From Spirosoma radiotolerans (GTDB lineage: Bacteria > Bacteroidota > Bacteroidia > Cytophagales > Spirosomataceae), in the NCBI RefSeq assembly GCF_000974425.1, contig NZ_CP010429.1, positions 6,930,001 to 6,994,000 on the forward strand: a stretch of DNA of 64,000 nucleotides, written 5' to 3'. A program made the position numbers and the translations under genes. The notes below the pieces were generated by a model, which worked only from the letters and a program-made list of their open reading frames with translations, did not search any database and was not told where the DNA came from. Of this stretch, positions 44,679-54,462 are shown piece after piece. Position 1 is the first letter of the stretch. Every line of letters starts with the position of its first letter.

Positions 44679-47600
44679 ATGAAACGATTTGTGGCTGCCT
44701 TCCTGGTCTGGTCTCTTCTTTCTCAGCCAGCCCAAGCCCAAACCAGTAAAGTACCCTTCAAACATATAACTACCGAGGAGGGATTATCCCAAAGTAATGT
44801 AACCTGTATTCTCCAGGATCAGCAAGGGTTTATGTGGTTTGGAACCCAGGATGGCCTTAACAAATATGATGGATACTCCTTTACCGTGTACCAGAGCGAT
44901 CCTCTGCAGCCGAACAGCCTAAGCGATAATTTTGTCGTGTCGCTTTTTGAGGACAGTAGAGGACATTTGTGGGTCGGCACCGACGACGGGGGACTATGCC
45001 GGTTTGATAAGCAGACCGGGGGATTTACTAGGTTTAACAGTTCCCAAACCGATGCCCGAAGTCTCAGCAGCAATCACGTCATCGCTATTACTGAAGATCA
45101 CCAGGGTAATCTATGGATCGCTACCGAGAACGGACTCAATCAGTTTAACCCTACCCGCGGGACGTTCATTCGTTACCAACATCAAGTCAATGACCCGGGT
45201 AGCTTAAGTAATAATCTGCTTCAGGATGTAGTGGTAGACCGTCAGGGGCAACTTTGGGTAGCCACCTTTGGGGGAGGATTAGACCGGTTTGATCCCGTAA
45301 CGGGTAGATTTCATCACTATAAAAATCGTCTAGCTGATAAAACGTCTATAAGCCATAATCAAATAAAAAAGCTGCTTGAAGATTCTCAGGGGCGGCTTTG
45401 GGTGGCTACCCGAGGTGGGGGATTAAACCTGTTGAATCGGGATCAAAAGTCGTTTACCCATTTTCGGCACAATTCGGCGGTGGCCAGTTCGGTCGCCGAT
45501 GATGATGTCAATACACTAGCGGAAGATAGGCATGGGAATTTATGGATCGGTACCGAAAACGAAGGCATCAGCGTACTGGATAAAAGCCGGACGTCTTTCA
45601 GCCAGTACCCCTACCAGGAGAATGATCCAGATGGACTCAATAATGGCTCTATTTATGCCCTTTGCCAGGATCGGAGCGGTAACATGTGGATTGGAACCTA
45701 CAGCGGAGGAATTAACTTGTTTGATCACCAGTCGGCCAAATTCACCCGCTATCAAAAAGAACTTAATCAGACAAACAGCCTTACTAATCCCAATGTGATG
45801 GCGGTCTTGGAAGACCATCAGGGCAACTTATGGATCGGGACGGATGGGGGCGGGGTGAATGTCCTGCTTAAATCGAGTAAACGTTATGTCCACTACCAGC
45901 ATTCTCCCGCCGATCCAAGGAGTGTGGGCAGTAACTTTATAATGAGCCTCTACCAGGATAGCGATGGGGATATTTGGATTGGCAGTTACAAAGGGGGGCT
46001 GAGCCTATGGCGAAAAAAGTCCGGTGACTTCATCAACTTTACCCAACGTGATGATGCCAAAGGACTCATTCATGAATCCGTTACGACCATTGTAGAAGGG
46101 CAAAAAGGGACGATTTGGCTAGGATACATGGGGGGTGGCCTTAGTTGTTATACTAAAAAAAACGGCATTTTTGCTCATTATCGGCCTGATCCAACTCATT
46201 CCGGCCACCTTACACAAGGGTATGTAAGTACGCTGTGTTATGACCACAATCATAATTTATGGATTGGTACAGAAGGAGACGGGTTGAATGTACTCAATAC
46301 CCGCAACGGCACGTTCCGCTCTTATCGTCACAATCGGGCAGTTCCAGGCAGTTTAAACCATAATTTAGTAATCAGCCTTTACGAAGATGCCCAGCACCAG
46401 GTTTGGGTCGGCACTTACGGTGGGCTAAACCGATTTGAGCCCCAGACTCAATCTTTCGTCTCGTATACCGAAAAGCAGGGTTTGGCCAATAAAGTAATTC
46501 AAAGTATGCGAAGTGACGCCCGAGGAAACCTTTGGATAAGCACTAATAAAGGCCTATCGGTGCTCAATTCTAAAACCAAATTATTCCGGAATTTTGGGGC
46601 CGAGGACGGGCTACAGAAAGGGGCGTTCAACCGGATGTCGGTTTTTAAAGGACACTTGGGTAACTTATTTTTTGGCGGCATTAACGGTCTGACGAGCTTT
46701 TATCCTGATCGTATGCGTGATAACTCATTTATTCCACCCGTGGTCATTACTAAGCTTCGTGTTTTCAATAAACCGGTTTTGCTTCGATCCAATCAAATTA
46801 CCCTCGACTATGACCAATCAACGCTAAGCTTTGAGTTTGCGGCTTTAAATTACTCAATACCCAAGAAGAATCAGTACGTTCATAAACTGGAGGGATTCGA
46901 TCAAGACTGGACTCCAAAAAGCTATACTAGGGCAGCAACTTACACGAATCTGGGGCCCGGCACCTATACCTTTCGGGTGAATGCGTCTAATAATGATGGG
47001 ATCTGGAATAAACGGGGAACGACTTTTCGGATAATCATTCACCCCCCTTTCTGGCAACTCTGGTGGTTCAAAAGTTTGGTTACCTTATTACTGGTCGGAA
47101 GTCTTTATCTGGTGTATCGCCTGCGGGTTAAGCATCTCCAGGCGCAGCAGGCCACCCTGCAAGACCAGGTACGGTTGCGAACCAGCCAGGTACTTCAACA
47201 AAAAAAGGAACTACAGGATCAGGCGCTTCACATGCAGTTACTACAGGCCAAAGTAGAGCAGCAGGCGGCTCAACAGCAGCTTCAGGAGAGTGAGCAGCGG
47301 TTCCGGGAAATTGCCGAAAACGTCGATGAGGTTTTCTGGATTCACTCGGCTGATCCCTTCGAGTTGATTTATATCAACCCAGCTTGCGAGCGCGTATGGA
47401 ACACTACGTTTGAGCAATTACGGACAGAGCCCCTTGCCTTTATGGAGAATGTCCTGCCCGAAGACCGACCCACAGTTTTGTCCTTTATGGAGCAGTATAA
47501 GGCTGGTGTAGAAGGGGAAATATATTATCGGCTACAGCCAACAGGCGAGCCGTTGCGCTGGCTATTGGTTCGCTCCTTTATCATCCGAAATGATGCGGGG

Positions 47601-48413
47601 GAGGCCCTGCGCCACATTGGCATTGCCAGTGACGTGACGAGTCAGAAAGAAAAGGAGTTTGTCCTTCAGCAATCGCTCTTGCGGGAGCAGGAGCTGAACC
47701 ACCTTAAGTCGCAGTTTGTCTCTACGGCCTCGCACGAGTTCCGCACCCCGCTGACGACCATCCAGTCCAGTGCCGAACTGATAAAAATGTATCTGGATAT
47801 ACCGCGTGCCAGTTCCCGGGCCTCCATTGAAAAACATCTGGGTGTCATCGAAAAACAGATTAATCAGTTTGGTGTACTATTGTCTGATGTACTAACCATC
47901 GGCCAGATCGAAGCTGGAAAAGTAACGTTTGCTCCTGATTTTGTGGATGCCATTGACCTTTGTGAGGGCTTGGTTCATACTCATTTTAGTAGACGCCCTG
48001 ATGGACGAAGCGTTCAACTGCTTATTGATGGTACACCCCGCCAGGTCTATCTGGACGCCAGACTAATGAGTCATGTGCTGACCAATCTGCTGTCGAATGC
48101 GTTTAAGTTTTCCATCAATACGCCCCCCATTTTGCGCCTTTTCTTTAAGACCAATTGCTTGGTGCTTCAGGTGATCGATAGGGGCGTAGGAATTCCGGCT
48201 AGCGAGCAGTCTTCGTTGTTTCAGGCTTTCTTTCGGGCTAGTAATACAGCTGGTATCCAGGGTACGGGCCTGGGGCTGGTCATTGCCCGCCAATTCGTAA
48301 ACTGCCACGGTGGTCAGTTGGACGTGGAGAGTCAGGAAAACAGGGGAACTACCTTCACGGTTACCTTACCGACTGAATTTCCAGAGCAGGTATTTATGGG
48401 GTTAATAGAATAA
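44679..48413 (+). CDS. Two-component propeller sensor histidine kinase (no receiver or AraC output)
   Basis: A 1244-residue membrane kinase. Signal peptide MKRFVAAFLVWSLLSQPAQAQ. About fourteen Reg_prop beta-propeller repeats (~30-680; recurring GNLWIGT) form two periplasmic propellers. A Y_Y_Y domain (~690-785) and one membrane segment (WWFKSLVTLLLVGSLYLVY) follow. The cytoplasmic part has a Gln-rich coiled coil, PAS (~865-990), HisKA with H1019 in STASHEFRTPLTTIQSS and HATPase with GTGLGLVIARQF. Classical hybrid two-component systems continue with a receiver and an AraC-type HTH; here the protein stops after the ATPase. The regulator is therefore separate, perhaps the LytTR protein at 43194. 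Propeller sensors usually detect glycans or their fragments. Confidence 0.94.
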   Translation: MKRFVAAFLVWSLLSQPAQAQTSKVPFKHITTEEGLSQSNVTCILQDQQGFMWFGTQDGLNKYDGYSFTVYQSDPLQPNSLSDNFVVSLFEDSRGHLWVGTDDGGLCRFDKQTGGFTRFNSSQTDARSLSSNHVIAITEDHQGNLWIATENGLNQFNPTRGTFIRYQHQVNDPGSLSNNLLQDVVVDRQGQLWVATFGGGLDRFDPVTGRFHHYKNRLADKTSISHNQIKKLLEDSQGRLWVATRGGGLNLLNRDQKSFTHFRHNSAVASSVADDDVNTLAEDRHGNLWIGTENEGISVLDKSRTSFSQYPYQENDPDGLNNGSIYALCQDRSGNMWIGTYSGGINLFDHQSAKFTRYQKELNQTNSLTNPNVMAVLEDHQGNLWIGTDGGGVNVLLKSSKRYVHYQHSPADPRSVGSNFIMSLYQDSDGDIWIGSYKGGLSLWRKKSGDFINFTQRDDAKGLIHESVTTIVEGQKGTIWLGYMGGGLSCYTKKNGIFAHYRPDPTHSGHLTQGYVSTLCYDHNHNLWIGTEGDGLNVLNTRNGTFRSYRHNRAVPGSLNHNLVISLYEDAQHQVWVGTYGGLNRFEPQTQSFVSYTEKQGLANKVIQSMRSDARGNLWISTNKGLSVLNSKTKLFRNFGAEDGLQKGAFNRMSVFKGHLGNLFFGGINGLTSFYPDRMRDNSFIPPVVITKLRVFNKPVLLRSNQITLDYDQSTLSFEFAALNYSIPKKNQYVHKLEGFDQDWTPKSYTRAATYTNLGPGTYTFRVNASNNDGIWNKRGTTFRIIIHPPFWQLWWFKSLVTLLLVGSLYLVYRLRVKHLQAQQATLQDQVRLRTSQVLQQKKELQDQALHMQLLQAKVEQQAAQQQLQESEQRFREIAENVDEVFWIHSADPFELIYINPACERVWNTTFEQLRTEPLAFMENVLPEDRPTVLSFMEQYKAGVEGEIYYRLQPTGEPLRWLLVRSFIIRNDAGEALRHIGIASDVTSQKEKEFVLQQSLLREQELNHLKSQFVSTASHEFRTPLTTIQSSAELIKMYLDIPRASSRASIEKHLGVIEKQINQFGVLLSDVLTIGQIEAGKVTFAPDFVDAIDLCEGLVHTHFSRRPDGRSVQLLIDGTPRQVYLDARLMSHVLTNLLSNAFKFSINTPPILRLFFKTNCLVLQVIDRGVGIPASEQSSLFQAFFRASNTAGIQGTGLGLVIARQFVNCHGGQLDVESQENRGTTFTVTLPTEFPEQVFMGLIE

Positions 48414-48499
48414 TCAATTGCTTTACGGTACGTTGTCTCAACCTGAAAATATATCGACGTTTTTCTGAACGGTAGCTGAGTAGGAGGGATAGGGCTGGA

Positions 48500-48530
48500 A
48501 ACGGCTCTTTTTGCATTCAATAAAGCCGTT
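48500..48530 (+). terminator. Weak hairpin downstream of the propeller kinase
   Basis: AACGGCT at 48500-48506 pairs with AGCCGTT at 48524-48530 around a 17-base, T-rich loop. A weak candidate for ending the kinase transcript. Confidence 0.3.
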
Positions 48531-48682
48531 CAGTATAGTTGTTCATAATTTTTAAAGGAAACTTGGTTTATTTGGCCGGTTTCGCAAACTCCTTTAACGT
48601 GAACAAAGGGGCTAAGAGTCTATCAATACTTTCAACTAACATCTATCCACTTTTGGCTGACCACGTACACCAAAACACTAAT

Positions 48683-49249
48683 TTACTTCTCTAACTTTTT
48701 ATTGAGTATGGAAGTCACCTTTTTAAGTACTGATTTGTGATTTTAGCATTTGTCTGAGTTACTTCAGACTTGTATGTCCTAGCATACGACCTACAATCTC
48801 AAAAGGCAAATCATTAGATAAGGTTACAGTTGTGGCAAACGTATGGCGGGCAGTGGTAGCCTTGTGATTAGCAACGGTCCCTTTTGCAATTTCTTGTGCT
48901 GGTAGTTGAGTTAACCTTTCTATGTGCTCTGTGAAGTACTCAATCAGTTGTCGTTGAGTCTTTGTGGCACCGGTATAAATGTCCCGGATGATTTTGGCAG
49001 AGATTGGTTTATCAAGATAGTTGAGCTTATCCCTAATCCGACGGATGTCAGAAGCTACTGCATCAAGATTAGCATTTTCGGCACTTCCCTTGAGCGCTGA
49101 CGTACTTCGTCCTAGTTTTCTCTAATTATTGAAAGCCTTGTCAAAATCTCAGTCTTTTGCCGGTCTACTATGATTCGTAGGTAAATTGTAGATACTCCAG
49201 TGGCATTTGGAACTGAGAGGCAGCATTTTATAGAGAAGCTATCTGTCAA
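48683..49249 (-). pseudogene. Decayed tyrosine integrase (site-specific recombinase)
   Basis: Reading the minus strand across frames recovers a Bacteroidota integrase. An N-terminal arm-type domain (VSTIYLRIIVDRQKTEI, then SIIREN) is interrupted by TAG where Trp is normal. A one-base frameshift leads into DEVRQR/LKGSAENANLD and the arm/linker helices (IRDIYTGATKTQRQLIEYFT). The core-binding domain and most of the catalytic domain are missing. The frame then joins the C-terminal catalytic motif TARHTFATTVT and VGRMLGHTSLK. A further one-base shift gives VTQTNAKI, where the catalytic Tyr position holds Asn. Several independent lesions make the enzyme dead. It lies 143 bases from tRNA-Pro, the usual kind of site for such integrases. 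The first codon is uncertain (TTG at 49249 possible). Confidence 0.8.
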
Positions 49250-49331
49250 GTGGGCTGAAGCATTTGGGCATTAACTGAAACAATCCTGAGACAATTAGCG
49301 AAGCAATGCGGAAATATTCGAATGGCTATAA

Positions 49332-49375
49332 AAGCAAAAACCGCTTCAAAATATATTTTGAAGCGGTTTTTGCTT
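49332..49375. terminator. 44-bp perfect palindrome, terminator of tRNA-Pro
   Basis: Bases 49332-49353 and 49354-49375 are exact reverse complements with A/T-rich ends (AAAAACC and GGTTTTT), so it is a bidirectional intrinsic terminator. It lies 17 bases downstream of the minus-strand tRNA. Confidence 0.85.
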
Positions 49376-49392
49376 ACTCAAAACCCTAGTTG

Positions 49393-49466
49393 TCGGGAAG
49401 GCGGGATTCGAACCCACGACCTCTTGCACCCCATGCAAGCACGCTACCGGACTGCGCTACATCCCG
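49393..49466 (-). tRNA. tRNA-Pro (anticodon GGG)
   Basis: A 74-base cloverleaf on the minus strand: acceptor CGGGATG/CTTCCCG, D arm with AGTCCGGTA, anticodon stem CTTGC/GCAAG with loop ATGGGGT (U33, anticodon GGG), and T arm GTGGG TTCGAAT CCCGC. The C1-G72 pair is typical of bacterial tRNA-Pro. The acceptor stem has one T6-T67 mismatch. CCA is not encoded. Confidence 0.95.
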
Positions 49467-49556
49467 AATTGGTCTGCAAAGGTAGTGAAGAGTGTAGAAT
49501 GAACAATAAAGAATAACGAAAAATTGTCTGCTTTACGGCTCATTCTACACGCTTAC

Positions 49557-51962
49557 TTAATTTTTGCCGCTGCCTTGGGTTGCTGGCGGCTGATTAGCTC
49601 GCTTCTGTTGCTGCATTGGGTTCGGGCCTTGTGGACCAAATCGCTGCTGTTGCTTGAACAGTTGGAAGCGGGTAGGCTGTGCCATCCGCGGGAATGCGTT
49701 GTTTTCCGTATCGATGTCGGCGATTTCCTGATAAGGGTCAAGAATCCACTGCGTTACTTTCTTCGGTGTTGCAATCACTTTCTTGATCGACACGTCGTTG
49801 AAACGCCAAATTTCGGCCGGGAAGCGGGCTACTGAATCCGTACCGTCTTCAAACTGCATCCGAATGATTACAGGCATGGGTAAGCCACCTTTGTTCTTCA
49901 GCGACAGGGTGTAAAAATTTGTAGCGGCATTTGCTTCGAGAGTTTTACGCTCGTCGGCGCTTAAAGTCGCCAGATAATCCTGGTATTTCTTCTTGTCCGC
50001 GTCCGTTACTGCATAGGGGTCATAGTTGTTATAAAAGTCTTTCATGGTTGAATCCTTTGCAACAACTGTTTCGGCCTGTGTAGCGGCATCCCGCTGCTTG
50101 CTGATCGTGCCAGCCCGACGCTTTGCTTCGGCGCGGGCAGCAGCTTTCGTTACTTCCGGATTACCTGAATCAACCTGGAACCAATCCACTTCGACCAAAT
50201 CCTGATCAACGGGCTCAACGCCGTAGAACCAGCCTTTCCAGAACCAATCCAGATCGACACCTGACGCATCTTCCAATGTGCGGAAAAAATCAGCTGGTTC
50301 GGGAGATTTGAACGCCCACCGGCGAGCATATTCTTTGAAGGCATAATCAAATAACTCACGACCCATCACCGTCTCACGCAGGATATTCAGCGCTGTAGCG
50401 GGTTTGGCATAGGCATTTGGTCCAAGACCAATCACGTTGTCGGATGAGGTCATGATTGGCGACAGAACCGCTTTATCCGACTTCATATAGTCGACAATGT
50501 ACTGAGGCTCTCCCCGGCGGCTGGGGAAGTTGTAATCCCACTCTTTCTCGGCTAAATACTGGCAGAATGTGTTTAGGCCTTCGTCCATCCAGGTCCACTG
50601 GCGCTCATCAGAATTCACAATCATGGGGAAGAAATTGTGTCCCACTTCGTGAATGATAACCCCAATCATACCCGCTTTGGTCTGCTCGGAATAGGTACCA
50701 TCGGCTTCAGGCCGACCGCCATTGAAGGAAATCATAGGGTATTCCATACCGCCACCGGCTGTGGCGTGACAGGAAATAGCAACAGGGTAAGGGTATTTGA
50801 TGGTCCGGTTGCCGTACGATTTCAACGTATGCTCGACAACACGGGTCGAATACTGCCCCCATAGTGGGTTGCCTTCCTTTGCGTAATAAGACATCGACCA
50901 GATTTTACGCCCATCGCCATACACATCCGTTTGCATGGCATCCCAGATGAATCGGCGGCTGCTTGTAAAGGCGAAATCACGCACATTTTTTGCGTCAAAT
51001 ACCCATGTCTTCTTGGCTACTTTATCCGTTGGTTTAGTTTTTAAGGCTTCTTCCGCTTCGGCCTGCGTAACAATGACAACCGGGTTTTTCGATGTGGCTG
51101 CCTGCGCCATGCGCTTTTGCTGGGCAGCCGTCAGAACCTGCTTGTAGTTCTGGCACTCACCAGTAGCGCCCACAATGTGATCGGCTGGCGCAGTAATGGC
51201 TACTTTGTAATTACCGAAGATAAGCGTAAACTCACCCTGGCCCAGAAACTGCTTATTCTGCCAGCCGTTTACGTCATTATAAGCACACAGACGGGGAAAC
51301 CAGTGCGCAATGAAGTAGTTATAATTGCCATCTTTAGCAAAATACTCCATGCCGCTTCGGCCGTAATATTCGGTGATGAAGTAATTCCAGTCAACGTTGA
51401 ACGAGTAGGTACCGCCCGGCTTGATGGCCGCAGGCAGATCGACCCGCATCATGGTTTGATTAATCGTGTACTTAAGCGCCGTACCTGACTTGGCATCTTT
51501 TACGGAAACAATCTTGTAGCCGTATTTGTCGGAAGCCTGCTGACTGCTGCGTTCGCGAACTGAGGTCAGGTTCTGCAACTGAGCGAAACTCATGCCGCTT
51601 TCGTTAACGCCCCCCGTCCGGGTTACACTTCCCGTAGAGCCTTTCGCAAATAGGTTTTGATCGAGTTGAAGCCAGATAAACGGTAGCTCGTCTGTCGAAT
51701 TATTATGATACGTAACCGTTTCGGTGCCGATGATTTTCTGATTCGCGTCGTCGAGTTCGACTTTGATGTCGTAGTCGGCACGGTTCTGGAAATAATCTTT
51801 ACCAGGAGCACCAGAGGCTGTTCGGAAGGTGTTCGGCGTCGGTAGCATCGGGCCGAGCTGCTCAAAACGGCTGTTCGCGTTTTGGGTAGGGGCCGCTGGT
51901 GCCTGCGCCATCAAAGCGGCTGACCAAAGGGTCAGGCCAGCCATTAACAGAAGTTTTCTCAT
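49557..51962 (-). CDS. M1 family metallopeptidase (exported), copy 1
   Basis: An 801-residue protein with a signal peptide ending SAALMAQ. An N-terminal M1 beta-domain is followed by a catalytic domain with HEVGH (H438, E439, H442) and the zinc Glu 18 residues later in WTWMDEGLN, fitting the HExxH-x18-E gluzincin pattern. A C-terminal tail is rich in Gln/Arg/Pro (RFQLFKQQQRFGPQG). The expected GxMEN-like exopeptidase segment reads GGGMEYP. Probably a periplasmic or surface peptidase. It lies 23 bases downstream of a close paralogue, so the two are a tandem duplicate in one operon. Confidence 0.93.
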   Translation of the reverse strand: MRKLLLMAGLTLWSAALMAQAPAAPTQNANSRFEQLGPMLPTPNTFRTASGAPGKDYFQNRADYDIKVELDDANQKIIGTETVTYHNNSTDELPFIWLQLDQNLFAKGSTGSVTRTGGVNESGMSFAQLQNLTSVRERSSQQASDKYGYKIVSVKDAKSGTALKYTINQTMMRVDLPAAIKPGGTYSFNVDWNYFITEYYGRSGMEYFAKDGNYNYFIAHWFPRLCAYNDVNGWQNKQFLGQGEFTLIFGNYKVAITAPADHIVGATGECQNYKQVLTAAQQKRMAQAATSKNPVVIVTQAEAEEALKTKPTDKVAKKTWVFDAKNVRDFAFTSSRRFIWDAMQTDVYGDGRKIWSMSYYAKEGNPLWGQYSTRVVEHTLKSYGNRTIKYPYPVAISCHATAGGGMEYPMISFNGGRPEADGTYSEQTKAGMIGVIIHEVGHNFFPMIVNSDERQWTWMDEGLNTFCQYLAEKEWDYNFPSRRGEPQYIVDYMKSDKAVLSPIMTSSDNVIGLGPNAYAKPATALNILRETVMGRELFDYAFKEYARRWAFKSPEPADFFRTLEDASGVDLDWFWKGWFYGVEPVDQDLVEVDWFQVDSGNPEVTKAAARAEAKRRAGTISKQRDAATQAETVVAKDSTMKDFYNNYDPYAVTDADKKKYQDYLATLSADERKTLEANAATNFYTLSLKNKGGLPMPVIIRMQFEDGTDSVARFPAEIWRFNDVSIKKVIATPKKVTQWILDPYQEIADIDTENNAFPRMAQPTRFQLFKQQQRFGPQGPNPMQQQKRANQPPATQGSGKN

Positions 51963-51985
51963 CGTTTATTGGAAGTTAAGATTAG

Positions 51986-54364
51986 TTAGTTTCGGCCAGT
52001 ACCCTGTTTCGCGGGTGATTGCTGCCGTTGCTGTTGCATCGGGTTTGGCGCAGTGCCACCACCCCGCTGCTGTTGCTTAAATAATTGGAAACGAGTTGGC
52101 TGCGAGACCGGCGGAAATGTGTTGTCTTCGGTGTTTATATCCGCTATTTCGTAGAAGGGGTCAAGTGTCCACTGCTTCACTTTCTTGTTCGTGGCAATGA
52201 CTTTCCGGATCGACACGTCATTGAAACGCCAGATTTCGGCCGGGAAGCGGGCTACTGAATCCGTGCCGTCTTCAAATTCCATCCGCACAATAACCGGCAT
52301 TGGAATACCGCCTTTATTTTTCAGCGACAGCGTATAAAAATTGGTGCCCGATTCGGCCATAGCCCGCTCTTCGGCCGACAACGTTGCCAGGTAGTCCTGG
52401 TATTTTTTGCGGTCTTCGTCGGTAACGGCATACGGATCGTAGCGATTGTAAAAATCTTTCATCGTACTATCCTGCGCCACCACCGTCTGATCTTTGCTCA
52501 GGGCATCCCGTTGTTTGCTGATTGTATTCGCGCGTTTTTGGGCAGCAGCGCGGGCTTCAGCTTTCGTAACCTCCGGGTTCTGTGAATTTGGCTGAAACCA
52601 GTCTACTTTTACCAGCGACTGATCGACGGGCTGTACGCCATAGAACCAACCCTTCCAGAACCAATCCAGGTCAACGCCCGAGGCATCTTCCATCGTCCTG
52701 AAAAAATCAGCTGGTTCGGGAGATTTGAAGGCCCACCGGCGAGCGTATTCTTTAAACGCATAATCGAACAGTTCACGACCCATAACCGTCTCGCGCAGAA
52801 TGTTCAAGGCCGTGGCGGGTTTGCTATAGGCATTTGGTCCAAACGTGCCCGGCAGAATGTTATCTGAACTGCTCATGATCGGCATTTGCTTGGTCGAATC
52901 GAGCTGCATGTACGGAACAATAGACTGGGGTTCAATCCCCCGCGCCGGGAAGTTGGCATCCCACTCCAGACAGGCCAGTCCTTCGAGGAAACTGTTCAGC
53001 CCTTCGTCCATCCATGACCACTGGCGCTCGTCGGAGTTCACAATCATGGGGAAGAAATTGTGCCCTACTTCGTGAATAACCACCAGGATCAGAAAGTTTT
53101 TGGTCCCTTGCGAATACGTACCGTCTTCTTCAGGACGGGCACCGTTGAAACACATCATTGGATACTCCATGCCACCAACGGGGCCGTGAACGGAATAAGC
53201 CACCGGGTAAGGGTAACCGATTGTCCGACGGGAATAGGAGCGAAGCGTGTGCGCCACCAGTCGGGTAGAGTATTGACCCCAAAGCGGATTAGCCTCTTTT
53301 GGATAAAGCGACATAGCCCAAACCTTTTTACCTTCGATCGTTGGGTTCAGGGCATCCCATATAAATTTGCGGCTGCTCGAAAATGCAAAATCGCGGACGT
53401 TATCGGCTTTATAAATCCAGGTTTTCGTACCCGTTGGTTTACCTTTTTCGGCGGCTTCCGCTTCGGCCTGGGTGACAATGAGCGTTGGGTTTTCCCCCGC
53501 TTTATCGCCTTTGCCTTTTGCGTCATTCCAGCGCTTCTGCTGGGTAGCGGTCAGTACCTGAGCCGGGTTTTGCAGCTCGCCGGTTGCGCCAACAATATGG
53601 TCATTCGGAACAGTGAGGGCTACTTTGTAATTGCCGAAAATGAGTGTGAATTCACCCTGGCCCAGAAACTGCTTGTTTTGCCAGCCATTTACATCATTAT
53701 AAGCACACAGCCGGGGAAACCACTGCGCAATCTCATACACGTAGTTGCCATCTTTCGGGAAGAACTCATACCCTGAACGGCCACCAACATTTTTGGCGTC
53801 GATAATTTTGAAATTCCAGTCGATGGAAAAGGTCACGGTCTTGCCCGGCGCTACGGCCTGTGGCAGGTCGACCCGCATCATGGTTTGATTAATTGTGTAC
53901 TTAAGCGCTTTTCCTGCCTGATCGCGAACAGAGGTAATTTTATGTCCGTAATCTTTGCCCTGCAGGGCCGCGCTGGGATCGATTTGCCGCAACGAAGAAC
54001 CTTGTTCGGGGTTGATACTGCTCGTTTTGGCCACATTGCCCGTGGCGTCGGGCCGAAACAGATTCTGATCCAGTTGCAACCACAAAAATGGGAGCGCATC
54101 GCCCGAGTTATTGTGATAGGTGATGGTTTCTGAGCCCGTAATTTTTTGCTTTGTATCGTCGAGCGTAGCTTTTATATCATAATCAGCGCGGTTCTGGAAA
54201 TAATCTTTTCCGGGGGCACCCGAGGCCGTTCGGAAGGTGTTCGGCGTAGGCAACAGGGGGCCGAGCTGCTCAAATCGCGTGTTAGCATGCTGTGTTGGGG
54301 CTTGCGCCTGTACCAATCCCAGCGGAATGGCCAAACTTGCCACCAGCAAAACTATCTTTTGCAT
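51986..54364 (-). CDS. M1 family metallopeptidase (exported), copy 2
   Basis: A 792-residue paralogue of the gene that follows it. Signal peptide (LVASLAIPLGLVQAQ), HEVGH (H431) with the zinc Glu in WSWMDEGLN, and GGMEYP before it. The N-terminal block FEQLGPLLPTPNTFRTASG and the C-terminal RFQLFKQQQR tail are shared with copy 1. Divergence is concentrated around the loops after the active site (for example FLEGLACLEWD here, FCQYLAEKEWD in copy 1), suggesting altered substrate range. Confidence 0.93.
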   Translation of the reverse strand: MQKIVLLVASLAIPLGLVQAQAPTQHANTRFEQLGPLLPTPNTFRTASGAPGKDYFQNRADYDIKATLDDTKQKITGSETITYHNNSGDALPFLWLQLDQNLFRPDATGNVAKTSSINPEQGSSLRQIDPSAALQGKDYGHKITSVRDQAGKALKYTINQTMMRVDLPQAVAPGKTVTFSIDWNFKIIDAKNVGGRSGYEFFPKDGNYVYEIAQWFPRLCAYNDVNGWQNKQFLGQGEFTLIFGNYKVALTVPNDHIVGATGELQNPAQVLTATQQKRWNDAKGKGDKAGENPTLIVTQAEAEAAEKGKPTGTKTWIYKADNVRDFAFSSSRKFIWDALNPTIEGKKVWAMSLYPKEANPLWGQYSTRLVAHTLRSYSRRTIGYPYPVAYSVHGPVGGMEYPMMCFNGARPEEDGTYSQGTKNFLILVVIHEVGHNFFPMIVNSDERQWSWMDEGLNSFLEGLACLEWDANFPARGIEPQSIVPYMQLDSTKQMPIMSSSDNILPGTFGPNAYSKPATALNILRETVMGRELFDYAFKEYARRWAFKSPEPADFFRTMEDASGVDLDWFWKGWFYGVQPVDQSLVKVDWFQPNSQNPEVTKAEARAAAQKRANTISKQRDALSKDQTVVAQDSTMKDFYNRYDPYAVTDEDRKKYQDYLATLSAEERAMAESGTNFYTLSLKNKGGIPMPVIVRMEFEDGTDSVARFPAEIWRFNDVSIRKVIATNKKVKQWTLDPFYEIADINTEDNTFPPVSQPTRFQLFKQQQRGGGTAPNPMQQQRQQSPAKQGTGRN

Positions 54365-54462
54365 AAGTTAGGTTGTAGTTGTTGATAAGTGAGGTAAAAG
54401 TACGAAAAAAAGAGATTATGCGGTTTCAATATGATGAACGGAGATACGGTTATGTTTCTACT

